Shown here: positions 34,166 through 41,985 of the stretch, one piece after another
How positions within the stretch are numbered: position 1 is the stretch's first letter
Layout of the letters: each line of letters begins with the position of its first letter
From: JAQVEM01 sp964601205
GTDB taxonomy: Bacteria; Actinomycetota; Humimicrobiia; Humimicrobiales; Humimicrobiaceae
NCBI GenBank assembly: GCA_964601205.1
Contig: CAZRML010000012.1
Span: 1-64,000 of the forward strand
Direction of reading: 5' to 3'
Length of the DNA: 64,000 bases
Translations under genes and position numbers: made by a program
The notes under the pieces: generated by a model
Seen by the model: only the letters and a program-made list of their open reading frames with translations
The model's database searches: none
Told to the model about the DNA's origin: nothing

Positions 34166-35273
34166 GATTAAACACTACCTCCAAGTGTAAAATATTTGAT
34201 TACCAATAAAAAAATACACAAAGGAGGTAGCGATGACCAAAGATGATTTCATCCTGGGCCACAGACTAAGTTTACTATCACGGGCCAAATCTATCAATAA
34301 CATATCAAAAGCCTGCAGACAATTTGGGGTGTCCAGGACCTACTACTACAAATGGGCTAAAAGGTTTACCACCTATGGAATTTATGGACTGGCTGAAAGA
34401 GAAAGACCTAAACCAGTAATGCCCAACTCTACAAGATCTGATATTGTGGAAAGGATACTTAAATTCATAAAAGATTATCCAACTTATGGTCCGGCTAGAA
34501 TTGCCAATGAGCTAGGCGGTATTGTCTGTCCTGCCACAGTGTATAATATTTTAAGAAGGCGCGGCCTCTCAAGAAAAATTGACAGGCTCCTGGCACTGGA
34601 AGACATTCCAGCTTCAGTAAAGCTAAGCCCGGTTATGCTAAGAAAGATAGATGATGCAGAACCGCCAACTGGTATAAAAAGCCACTGCAGTGGCTATATG
34701 CTATCAATTGACACCTTCTATGTGTGTAGACTAAAAGGTATAGGTAGAATCTATCAGTTCAGTGCCATTGATACTTATTCATCCTTTGGTTTTGCCTATC
34801 TATATACTGATAAGACTTCTAAGTCCTCGGTAGATTTTATCTCAAAGACTGTAAATACCCTTAAAGATATGGGTATAACTGTAGAAAGAATACTTTCAGA
34901 CAACGGCAAAGAATATACCACACACTGGGAGGGCGGGGACCATGAGTTTGAAAATTATCTTGGTTCTTTAGATATCGAGCACCGCTATACCAAAGTTAGA
35001 CACCCCTGGACCAATGGTTTTGTGGAAAGGTTCCAGAGGACTATACTGGAGGAGTTCTACCAGCCGGCTCTCTTAAAGAGAACATACAGCACCATAGGAG
35101 ATCTTCAATATGATCTTGACCGGTTTCTATATTTTTATAATTTTCAAAGAACACATCAGGGCTATAGAACTAAAGGTTCTAAACCCTGTGAACTTTTATA
35201 TAAATTAGGTGACTTTTTTCAATTATCACCATAAAATAATATTTAATATTTTATGCTTGGAGGAAGTTAAACT
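34166..35273 (+). mobile_element. IS481-like insertion sequence
   Basis: The transposase gene is flanked by imperfect inverted repeats of about 32 bp. The left copy (34171-34202) contains CCTCCAAGTGTAAAATATT, and the right copy (35237-35267) reads on the other strand CCTCCAAGCATAAAATATT. The exact ends and a target duplication could not be fixed. The element sits between the malic-enzyme gene and sufC without breaking a recognisable gene. Confidence 0.65.
34233..35234 (+). CDS. IS481-family transposase
   Basis: 333 residues. The N-terminal helix-turn-helix region (NISKACRQFGVSRTYYYKW) is followed by a second HTH (YGPARIANELGG). An integrase-type catalytic core carries the DDE residues: Asp in MLSIDTFYV, Asp in LSDNGKEY, and Glu in NGFVERFQRTILEEF. 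The C-terminal YNFQRTHQGY is the usual end motif. AAAGGAGGT lies at ideal distance from the ATG. The frame is intact, so the element may be active. Confidence 0.92.
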   Translation: MTKDDFILGHRLSLLSRAKSINNISKACRQFGVSRTYYYKWAKRFTTYGIYGLAERERPKPVMPNSTRSDIVERILKFIKDYPTYGPARIANELGGIVCPATVYNILRRRGLSRKIDRLLALEDIPASVKLSPVMLRKIDDAEPPTGIKSHCSGYMLSIDTFYVCRLKGIGRIYQFSAIDTYSSFGFAYLYTDKTSKSSVDFISKTVNTLKDMGITVERILSDNGKEYTTHWEGGDHEFENYLGSLDIEHRYTKVRHPWTNGFVERFQRTILEEFYQPALLKRTYSTIGDLQYDLDRFLYFYNFQRTHQGYRTKGSKPCELLYKLGDFFQLSP

Positions 35274-35459
35274 GTAAACACCAAGCTTAGATAGTACACA
35301 TAAGCAAAAGGAAACAAAAGGTGCTCCTGATGGGTTACTAAAAATGAACATCACGGAACCTGCCGGGAACACACAGATGCAGTAGTTGATTTATCTGCCG
35401 GACCCCGGTATCCTGGCCGGAAGGTATTTTCTTAAATAGATTATTTATTTATAATAGAA

Positions 35460-35465
35460 TATAAT
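35460..35465 (+). promoter_or_regulatory. -10 box of a near-leaderless sufC transcript
   Basis: TATAAT ends ten bases before the sufC ATG and no Shine-Dalgarno is present, so the transcript would begin within a few bases of the start codon. No convincing -35 box is visible. The rest of 35281-35475 holds no gene I can see. Confidence 0.45.
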
Positions 35466-35475
35466 TTTAAAAGTT

Positions 35476-36198
35476 ATGAAATTTCTTGAAATTAAAAATT
35501 TAAATCTTGAGGTTAACGGAAGCAAACTCCTTGATAACCTCAGCCTGAGCTTAAAAAAGGAAATGGTTTACGCTGTAGTGGGGCCAAACGGCGTCGGAAA
35601 GACCACCCTGGGCCATACCATAATGGGGCTTGAGGGTTACAGAAGTTTTAAAGGAGATATATTATTTAAGGGAGAATCAATTAAAGACCTGGATGTCTAC
35701 CAGCGTGCAGTCAGGGGCATCACTCTTGCGTGGCAGGAGCCGGCAAGATTTGAAGGCATAAGCATTGAAAAATTTATAAGTTCTTCGGGGAAAAATATTT
35801 CACCGGACGATGTGTCTGAGATTTTAAATGATGTTGGGATGGAACCGGAAACTTACCGCAGGCGGGCAGTTGATAAAAGCCTCAGCGGAGGTGAAAGAAA
35901 AAAGGTTGAGCTGGCATCAATACTGGCAATGAAACCGGAACTTGTAATCCTTGACGAGCTTGATTCGGGAATAGATATGGAAACAATTAAAAATATTTTT
36001 AAGGCTATCAGTTACCTTAAATCCGGCGGTTCCACCATAATCCTGATAACCCACAGCCAGGCAGTATTAAAGCAGGCAGAATACGCCTTCCTTATGTGCC
36101 ACGGAAAGATTTTAAAAGAAGGGAAAACTCCTTCAATAAGCAAATATTTCAGTAGAAAATGTCTTCCATGTGACCATAAAAATGTGCCTGAAGAATAG
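35476..36198 (+). CDS. sufC: Fe-S cluster assembly ATPase SufC
   Basis: 240 residues, one ABC nucleotide-binding domain with Walker A GPNGVGKTT (~36-44), signature LSGGERKK, Walker B LVILDELDSGID and the H-loop ILITHSQ. LAWQEPARFEG is the Q-loop form typical of SufC. It works in the cytoplasm with the SufB-like protein of the next gene, ten bases downstream. No sufD, sufS, sufU or sufE gene is next to it, so this is the two-gene minimal arrangement known from anaerobes and archaea. Confidence 0.88.
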   Translation: MKFLEIKNLNLEVNGSKLLDNLSLSLKKEMVYAVVGPNGVGKTTLGHTIMGLEGYRSFKGDILFKGESIKDLDVYQRAVRGITLAWQEPARFEGISIEKFISSSGKNISPDDVSEILNDVGMEPETYRRRAVDKSLSGGERKKVELASILAMKPELVILDELDSGIDMETIKNIFKAISYLKSGGSTIILITHSQAVLKQAEYAFLMCHGKILKEGKTPSISKYFSRKCLPCDHKNVPEE

Positions 36199-36208
36199 GA
36201 GGTTGTAA

Positions 36209-37129
36209 ATGGATGAAAAAAATCTTGTAGAGCAGGCAGGAATCTCAAATATTATTGATGATGAAAATACTGCCAGCCTTATAATCAACAAAGACAGAGT
36301 AACCAGCAGGAACACCGTTCCCGGACTTAATGTAGATACGGAAAATATTAAAGACGGGGTCAAAATAAATATAACCCTTAAAGACAACACGACCATTGAA
36401 AGGCCCGTCCATCTTTGTTTTGGCGTACTCCACAAAAAAGCGATGCAGATAATTAAATTAAACCTCGAGATGGGACAGAATTGTTCTATGTCAGTTTATT
36501 CCCACTGTGTTTTCCCCTTTGCCGAAGATGTTACCCATGCCATGGACGCTACCATAAAAGTCGGAAAAAATTCAAAATATGAATATCTTGAAAGACATAT
36601 CCACAGCGAAGAAGGCGGAATAAAAGTAATCCCCAGAGCTTCCGTTACCCTGGAAGAAAACTCCAGATACAAATCTGAATTTGAACTTATGAGGGGAAGA
36701 GTGGGGCTAATTGATATGGATTACGAGGTTTTCTGCAAAAGCTACAGCGTAATGGATATGTCCGTAAGAATAAGCGGCAGGGGCAACGATAAAATCAATA
36801 TAAAAGAAAGTGGAAACCTTATCGGAGAGCATTCAAAAGGTGCCCTTACTTCAAGAATAGCTGTAAGGGACGAGGCAAGCGCCGATATATATAATAAGCT
36901 AATAGCCACCGCTGACTATGCCCGGGGCCATGTTGACTGCAAGGAGATTGTAAGGGACAATGCTACTGCCAATGCTGTTCCGGTAGTTGAAGTAAAGAAC
37001 CCGAAAGCGCATATAACCCACGAAGCCTCCATAGGAAGCGTTGATTCAAAAGAACTGCAGACACTGATGTCCAGGGGGCTAAGCGAAGAGGAGGCCGTGG
37101 AACTGATAATAGAGGGGCTCCTGAGCTGA
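36209..37129 (+). CDS. SufB-like Fe-S cluster scaffold protein
   Basis: 306 residues, shorter than the ~470 of classical SufB and close to the compact SufB/D-like scaffold of minimal Suf systems. It has the beta-helix core (CSMSVYSHCVFPFAEDVTH, IKESGNLIGEHSKGALTSR) and the C-terminal motif NPKAHITHEASIGSVDSKEL, followed by a helical tail MSRGLSEEEAVELIIEGLL, typical of SufB/SufD. AGGAGGT precedes the start. It forms a complex with the SufC product to build or transfer Fe-S clusters. Confidence 0.88.
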   Translation: MDEKNLVEQAGISNIIDDENTASLIINKDRVTSRNTVPGLNVDTENIKDGVKINITLKDNTTIERPVHLCFGVLHKKAMQIIKLNLEMGQNCSMSVYSHCVFPFAEDVTHAMDATIKVGKNSKYEYLERHIHSEEGGIKVIPRASVTLEENSRYKSEFELMRGRVGLIDMDYEVFCKSYSVMDMSVRISGRGNDKINIKESGNLIGEHSKGALTSRIAVRDEASADIYNKLIATADYARGHVDCKEIVRDNATANAVPVVEVKNPKAHITHEASIGSVDSKELQTLMSRGLSEEEAVELIIEGLLS

Positions 37130-37247
37130 TTTATTCCCGGTTCACGATTCACAAATCACCTGCATTTATCGAATCACTTTTATTTTACAATTGGATAATA
37201 TAAAATAATCAATATTTTATTAATATTTTAAATTAAAGGTTCTGGTT

Positions 37248-37253
37248 TATAAC
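37248..37253 (+). promoter_or_regulatory. -10 box of a leaderless membrane-protein gene
   Basis: TATAAC lies seven bases before the ATG at 37261. A TG sits a few bases upstream, and there is no Shine-Dalgarno. The predicted transcription start coincides with the start codon. Confidence 0.45.
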
Positions 37254-37260
37254 TAATCTT

Positions 37261-38739
37261 ATGGAATTGGAATTAGAGCGCAAAAAATACTGGCTTCTTT
37301 TATACGGAATAATAATCGGGGTTTCTTTTGATATCCTGTTTTATGACAGGACCCTGGGCATTTCTTATTTAATCTTTACTGTCCTTATTCTGATAATATT
37401 CCTGCTAAGTTTAAGGGGCTCTTTTAAAAAATCGCATAGTTTAATGTGGCTATTTCTAGCCCCCGTAGTGCTGCTTGCTTCTACTTTCTTTATTTACTCC
37501 AATCAGGTACTTAAGATTCTAAATTATCTGATTGCTCCCGTTCTTGTAATAATGCTTGTCACCCTGGTTATGGGTTTGAATAAATCGAACTGGCCGGATA
37601 TAAGGTTTATCTGGGATATTATCAAAAGAATCTTTGTTCCCCTCGGATTTATACATAAACCATTTTTAGCCTTATCCAGGATAGATACTCCGGAAAGCAA
37701 CAAAGGAAGAGTTAAAGTCCTGCCAAAGGTACTTTTGGGCATACTGATTTCTATCCCTGTTCTGGCAATTATTATATGGCTTCTCTCGTCTGCTGACATA
37801 ATTTTCAAGGACCTTTTTTTAAATATTCCCATATCAAAGATAATAAAGCACTTTCTGGTAATATTTATAGTTTCGGTTTATGCCACCGCTTTTCTGTGGG
37901 CTCTGGCAAAAGCATCCCGGGAGGAAGAAAAGCCGAAATATGGTAAAATAAAATGGATATTATTTTTTGACCCCGTGATTTTACTTACCATTCTGGTTCT
38001 GGTAAATGTAATTTACGCCATATTCTCCGTTATTCAATTTACTTATTTATTTGGCGGAAGTTCATTTGTCATGCCTTCTTCCTACACTTATGCAGAATAT
38101 GCAAGGAGGGGCTTTTTTGAACTTGTTGCCGTCTCTATTATTAATTTTGGAATTTTAATTTTTGGTAAAACATTCGTAAAAAAAGATAATAAAAAAATCT
38201 ATGTTGCAGTAAAAATATTTCTAACCCTGCTAGTGATTTTTACCCTGGTCTTACTGGTATCGGCATTTTACAGAATGCTGGTTTATGAGCAGGCTTATGG
38301 ATTTACATACTTAAGGATATTCGTTCAGACTTTTATGATAATGCTATTCTTCCTTTCCATTGCCAATATTATTTATATCTGGAAACCTGATTTTCCTGTA
38401 ATCAAATCTTATTTCATAATCTCGCTTACGATTTATATAATAATGAACTTCGCAAACGTAGATGTAATAATTGCGGAAAACAATATCAACCGTTATTTTG
38501 AATCAGGTCAGATTGATATGAATTACCTAAAGGGCCTATCCTATGATGCTGTGCCCGTGATGCAGAGGCTTTTAACATCAGGAAGCTATAAATCAGAATC
38601 AGAGAAAAGAAGAATTAGCGGGGAAATACTTGAGCATTTTGAGCAAAAAAAATCAGAGCTTGAAGACCAGAAAAGCTGGCAGAGTTTTAATATTTCAAGA
38701 TACAGGGCAGAAAAAGTAATAGACAGATATATCAGGTAA
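37261..38739 (+). CDS. Multi-pass membrane protein, DUF4153/DUF4173-like
   Basis: 492 residues with about eleven hydrophobic segments and a C-terminal soluble tail (~400-492) that is helical and charged. The pattern, including YARRGFFELVAVSIINFGI and the AYGFTYLRIFVQTFM segment, matches the DUF4153/DUF4173 family of bacterial inner-membrane proteins of unknown function. The start lacks a Shine-Dalgarno and is probably leaderless. It precedes the lipoprotein gene at 38804. Confidence 0.75.
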   Translation: MELELERKKYWLLLYGIIIGVSFDILFYDRTLGISYLIFTVLILIIFLLSLRGSFKKSHSLMWLFLAPVVLLASTFFIYSNQVLKILNYLIAPVLVIMLVTLVMGLNKSNWPDIRFIWDIIKRIFVPLGFIHKPFLALSRIDTPESNKGRVKVLPKVLLGILISIPVLAIIIWLLSSADIIFKDLFLNIPISKIIKHFLVIFIVSVYATAFLWALAKASREEEKPKYGKIKWILFFDPVILLTILVLVNVIYAIFSVIQFTYLFGGSSFVMPSSYTYAEYARRGFFELVAVSIINFGILIFGKTFVKKDNKKIYVAVKIFLTLLVIFTLVLLVSAFYRMLVYEQAYGFTYLRIFVQTFMIMLFFLSIANIIYIWKPDFPVIKSYFIISLTIYIIMNFANVDVIIAENNINRYFESGQIDMNYLKGLSYDAVPVMQRLLTSGSYKSESEKRRISGEILEHFEQKKSELEDQKSWQSFNISRYRAEKVIDRYIR

Positions 38740-38803
38740 TTTTACCCTCCTATAATAATATTTATTGAAAAATGATAATATATTTATCAGGAAAGGATTG
38801 GTC

Positions 38804-39145
38804 ATGAAAATAAAATTTTTAATACCAATTATAATTCTGATACTGATTTCTGTTTTTATGCTTTCTTCCTGCAGCGAAACCGTGGGCAGAGATGTTCTAA
38901 TTAATGAAATTAAAAAACTGGGCGATACAATAAATGAGCTGAGAGATGAAATCTCATCCCTTAAGGGCAACATTGAAGAGCTTGAAAGTAAAATAGAAAG
39001 ACTGGAAAACAGATTTGACAGTTCCGGTTCTACTCATGAAAATAGCCAGGAAACCGGAGAGCCGCAGCCGGACGAGCCAGAGGGGCCCCGGCCGGAGCCT
39101 GAAGGGCCACCTCCCGAACCTCCGCCTCCGCCGCCCAAAGATTAA
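38804..39145 (+). CDS. Small lipoprotein with coiled coil and proline-rich tail
   Basis: 113 residues. The signal peptide ends in the lipobox LSSC. Residues ~30-75 are heptad-patterned with Leu/Ile at a/d positions (INELRDEISSLKGNIEELES), a clear coiled coil, probably trimeric or dimeric. The tail (~88-113) is almost only Pro, Glu and Gly and ends in a poly-proline run. It resembles cell-envelope spacer lipoproteins; function unknown. The ATG at 38804 has AGGAAAGGA upstream, whereas an upstream TTG at 38765 does not. Confidence 0.7.
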   Translation: MKIKFLIPIIILILISVFMLSSCSETVGRDVLINEIKKLGDTINELRDEISSLKGNIEELESKIERLENRFDSSGSTHENSQETGEPQPDEPEGPRPEPEGPPPEPPPPPPKD

Positions 39146-39158
39146 ATTAAAAATAGAA

Positions 39159-39452
39159 TCATACTACATGTAACTGCCTGATTTTATTTAATTCGGCTTC
39201 TTTATATATTTTTTCTTCCTCTATATCATAATCATTCTGTAAACCCAGCCAGAACTGCGGGGTATTACCAAAGAATCTTGCCAGTCTCAGAGCAGTATCT
39301 GCGGTAATTCTCCTTTTTTTGTGGATTATCTCTGATATTCGTGTCTGATCAAGATGTGTCTCTTTTGCCAGCCTGTATGCTGAAATATTTAGTGGCTCCA
39401 GAAACTCCTCTTTTAAAATCTCACCGGGATGAATATTTCTTAGTCTTTTCAT
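39159..39452 (-). CDS. higA: HigA-family antitoxin
   Basis: 97 residues, XRE-type helix-turn-helix. IHPGEILKEEFLEPL is the HigA N-terminal motif; SAYRLAKETHLDQTRISEII is the recognition unit; NTPQFWLGLQNDYDIE follows as in the family. An upstream ATG overlaps the higB stop, but the ATG at 39452 has GAGAGGGGG before it and gives the family start MKRLRN. The antitoxin is intact although its toxin gene carries a stop codon. Confidence 0.88.
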   Translation of the reverse strand: MKRLRNIHPGEILKEEFLEPLNISAYRLAKETHLDQTRISEIIHKKRRITADTALRLARFFGNTPQFWLGLQNDYDIEEEKIYKEAELNKIRQLHVV

Positions 39453-39466
39453 TACGCCCCCTCTCA

Positions 39467-39748
39467 TCAGTGATAATCAGCAATCTCAACACTGTAACAA
39501 TCATTGTTTTTCCATATGAAACATATGCGCCACTGGTTATTAATCCTTATACTATATTGTCCCCTTCTATCACCCTTTAATTTTTCCAACCTATTTGAAG
39601 GAGGAATTCTCAAGTCGCTTAAATCAAAAGAGTTGTTCAACATTCTTAGTTTTTTTCGTGCTAAATTCTAAATATTATCCGGATACTCTTTAGAGAAGTT
39701 ACCCTTCCAGATCTTTTCAGTCTCCCTGGAATTAAATGACTTTATCAT
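39467..39748 (-). pseudogene. higB: HigB toxin gene with an internal amber stop
   Basis: The frame reads MIKSFNSRETEKIW, then KEYPDNI, then TAG (39668-39670, codon 27), then NLARKKLRMLNNSFDLSDLR, and goes on through KGDRRGQYSIRINNQWRICF and VEIADYH to TGA at 39467. Apart from the one stop it is a complete 93-residue HigB/RelE-type mRNA interferase. Relatives have Gln in the NIQ position, so a CAG-to-TAG change is the likely lesion. Its stop overlaps the region of the higA start, as in intact operons. Confidence 0.85.
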
Positions 39749-39754
39749 AATAAG

Positions 39755-39783
39755 AATATAGTTGATTGCAGTACTTATGTCAA
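39755..39783 (-). promoter_or_regulatory. higBA promoter, leaderless
   Basis: Minus strand: -35 TTGACA (39778-39783), a 17-bp spacer, -10 TATATT (39755-39760), then six bases to the higB ATG. The transcript would start at or next to the ATG. Confidence 0.6.
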
Positions 39784-40085
39784 ACAATACTATTTTGAAA
39801 CACATATAAACTTATGTAATTTCCCTATTTACCACCTGATAGTAGCAGACTGCGTTTAATTAAAACATTCCTAAATAATATAGAATTCCTGAATATATTC
39901 TTAATTTTAGAGGTTATTAAGATGATAGATTGTTTTACTCAAAGCTTAGTCAGATCCCGGAGTAAATTTATAGACATTTAATGGAGATAGCTTACCCATT
40001 TCAAACTTATTATACATCAGGTTATTTTTAAGAGGCGATATTACGGAGTAAAAAATAGCTAAAATGCTAGGACTAAAATTTTTAA
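39784..40085. other. Intergenic stretch with no recognised content
   Basis: AT-rich sequence between the higBA promoter and the end of the sigma-associated membrane-protein gene. No open frame of note, hairpin terminator or repeat was seen. Confidence 0.4.
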
Positions 40086-40700
40086 CTATTCATCCCTGAA
40101 TTTTTCCAATTCCTTTAAACTGTTTTCGATAATCTTAAGTCCTCTTGAAAAAATTGTTTTATTTGAAATGAAGAAAATGATGTATGAACATAGTATTACA
40201 ATAATGGATAATATAAGAAAAAAGATTGGATGATCATAAAGATTAATATTCTGAATGAGTTTTACTCCCAGAGGTATAAAAGTAATAATTACCGGAGGAA
40301 TTAAAAATATAAAAATTTTCGTGAATCGCCTGTCCAGTTTTTTATGCATAAGAAGTTTTTGTTTAATATCTACTATACTCTGAGAAAATAATTGGATGCC
40401 ATTTAATTGTCTGATGGAAAGGACATTAACTATTATGCAGTAAATAAAAAAAAGTGTGATGAATATTCCTGAGACCAGGAATTTCCAATCATTCATAAAT
40501 TTATAGGTGGCAACAAATGTAAAGAATAAAAAAACCGTAAATTCAATTAAGGTTAAATACTCCCATTTCAGCATTCGTTCAATAACCCCATTTGAACTCT
40601 GTCTTAATGTATGTTTGAGCATCCTTTCATTAATGGCAGCCACTTCTTCAAGTTTGCTATTATATTTGTTCCACATATTTTTTAAATCATCTTTTTCCAT
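40086..40700 (-). CDS. Membrane protein paired with the ECF sigma factor (putative anti-sigma)
   Basis: 204 residues. The first ~50 residues are cytoplasmic and helical (DDLKNMWNKYNSKLEE). Four hydrophobic segments follow in two pairs (around 50-95 and 125-180), ending with a charged tail. It starts 19 bases after the sigma gene, the usual place for an anti-sigma factor, and the short N-terminal cytoplasmic domain before membrane segments fits that role. No zinc-anti-sigma HxxxCxxC motif is seen, so the assignment rests on position. Confidence 0.65.
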   Translation of the reverse strand: MEKDDLKNMWNKYNSKLEEVAAINERMLKHTLRQSSNGVIERMLKWEYLTLIEFTVFLFFTFVATYKFMNDWKFLVSGIFITLFFIYCIIVNVLSIRQLNGIQLFSQSIVDIKQKLLMHKKLDRRFTKIFIFLIPPVIITFIPLGVKLIQNINLYDHPIFFLILSIIVILCSYIIFFISNKTIFSRGLKIIENSLKELEKFRDE

Positions 40701-40719
40701 TGTTTTATATTATCCCTGT

Positions 40720-41214
40720 TTATTTTTTATTAAATTGGTCTTTTAGTTTTGATTTAATCCTGCTTATCTTCGTTCCGACATTTGTTTCGGAAATGCCGAC
40801 AATATCCGCTATTACACTATAAGGCTGGCCATCCAGATATAATAGGATAATTGCCTTGTCTAAGTCATTTAATTGATAAATCAATCGGTACATTTTAATA
40901 GTGTCCTCCCTTATCGCTAAATCATTTTCTATTCCCGGAATTTTACAATCATCTGGTCTTAGTTCCTGGTACTGTATTTTCCTCTTCGTCTTTCTAAAAT
41001 TTGAAATAGCAGTATTCAGGGCTACCCTATAGATCCATGTACTTAATTTGGACTGACGATTAAACTTTGGATACGCTTTCCACAGCTGTATCAGGATTTC
41101 CTGTTTTAGGTCAAGTCGATCATCCGCACTGTTGGTATATAAGAAACATACCCTGTTTATTATTGCCTGATTTTCATTAACCATTTTTATGAATTTGTTT
41201 TTATCTATTTGCAT
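40720..41214 (-). CDS. ECF-type RNA polymerase sigma factor
   Basis: 164 residues with region 2 (RLDLKQEILIQLWKAYPKF, then STWIYRVALNTAISNFRK) and region 4 (YQLNDLDKAIILLYLDG, then YSVIADIVGISETNVGTKISRIKSKLK). The DLKQE segment corresponds to the DLxQE core-binding motif. It directs RNA polymerase to a small regulon and is probably held by the membrane protein encoded next. No -35/-10 pair of ECF type could be assigned upstream. Confidence 0.9.
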   Translation of the reverse strand: MQIDKNKFIKMVNENQAIINRVCFLYTNSADDRLDLKQEILIQLWKAYPKFNRQSKLSTWIYRVALNTAISNFRKTKRKIQYQELRPDDCKIPGIENDLAIREDTIKMYRLIYQLNDLDKAIILLYLDGQPYSVIADIVGISETNVGTKISRIKSKLKDQFNKK

Positions 41215-41510
41215 ATTTTTTATTCTTTATAAAGGTTAGTCGCTTTAGAATATAAAAAATCACAGATTAATAGAAATTTTTTTGTTGTATTTTCTTTTAT
41301 ATCTTAACAAATAGCTTTTAAATATATAATTTCCCTCAAAAATATTCATTGCATTAATTAGATTACCGAACGAGATTTTAGAGTAAATTGTTTAATTTAA
41401 GCAATAATCTTAAAAATTTTTTAGAACCTGCCTTTTGAACCATGCGCTAGAATAAAACAAAAGCTGGAGTTATCTAAAGTTGTTATTAGATTTAAAAAAT
41501 ATCTGGATGT
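41215..41510. other. Intergenic stretch upstream of the sigma gene
   Basis: AT-rich, without an open frame or terminator I can support. It must contain the sigma-gene promoter, which I could not place. Confidence 0.35.
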
Positions 41511-41639
41511 TTATTTACTACCCGGGTGGTTTGCATACCTTAAATGGCCTGTATCCATGAGCTTTTTACATTCCCCTACAGAAGTAAAATATACTTCAGG
41601 AAAAGAATCCTTAAAAATAATATCCTTATTCTCTTTCAA
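41511..41639 (-). CDS. Possible small ORF after the DUF4342-like gene
   Basis: A 42-residue minus-strand frame opens at a TTG at 41639 inside the end of the DUF4342-like gene and runs to TAA at 41511. It contains FPEVYFTSVGECKKLMDTGH and HPGSK and looks more protein-like than the flanking AT-rich DNA. No Shine-Dalgarno is visible. It could be a small protein, a remnant of a larger one, or chance. Confidence 0.25.
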   Translation of the reverse strand: MKENKDIIFKDSFPEVYFTSVGECKKLMDTGHLRYANHPGSK

Positions 41640-41883
41640 CAGATATAGTGGCTTTGGTAACTATTGCGGCAATGGCGCCTATTGCGGCCCATACCGGCAA
41701 AAGTATCGCACCTACTACCCCGAGTGTTAAAGGAATCTGGATAAGAGTTTTACCTTCTTCACTTTTAATGGTAATTCTTCTGATATTTCCCTCTTTTATC
41801 AATTCCTTTATTTTTGCAAGCAGCTCTTCACCATTTACTGTAAATTCCTCTTTCTTTTCTTTTTTAATTTTTATCACCTTCAC
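41626..41883 (-). CDS. DUF4342-like small membrane protein, copy 1
   Basis: 85 residues. The N-terminal half is strongly charged (KIKKEKKEEF) with GEELLAKIKELIKEGNIRRI, a ubiquitin-associated-like helical segment. The second half has the TIKSEEGKTLIQIPLT strand and one hydrophobic segment (GVVGAILLPVWAAIGAIAAI). This matches the DUF4342 pattern; function unknown. It differs from the copy at 43337-43594 at only three residues (Asn17/Lys, Ile29/Val, Ser81/Thr), while many codons differ silently. The two copies flank the M23 peptidase gene. Confidence 0.75.
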   Translation of the reverse strand: MKVIKIKKEKKEEFTVNGEELLAKIKELIKEGNIRRITIKSEEGKTLIQIPLTLGVVGAILLPVWAAIGAIAAIVTKATISVERE

Positions 41884-41985
41884 CTTAATTAAACTTAAAT
41901 TTATGATACTTCTCTATTTACCATGCTGCTAAAGTAGCATAAGCACCATTAAAAGAAAACTCCGCTCTAAAGACTGGCAGAATAG

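Noticed and set aside
34103..35280. TGTTTACA (34103) and TGTAAACA (35273) as the IS ends
   Set aside because: The inner repeats align with each other but place these two motifs at unequal distances (about 60 and 6 bases), so the match is probably chance.
39668..39670. Amber codon in higB read as a sense codon
   Set aside because: TAG ends other genes here, for example the ABC ATPase at 29814-29816 and sufC at 36196-36198, so recoding is not supported.
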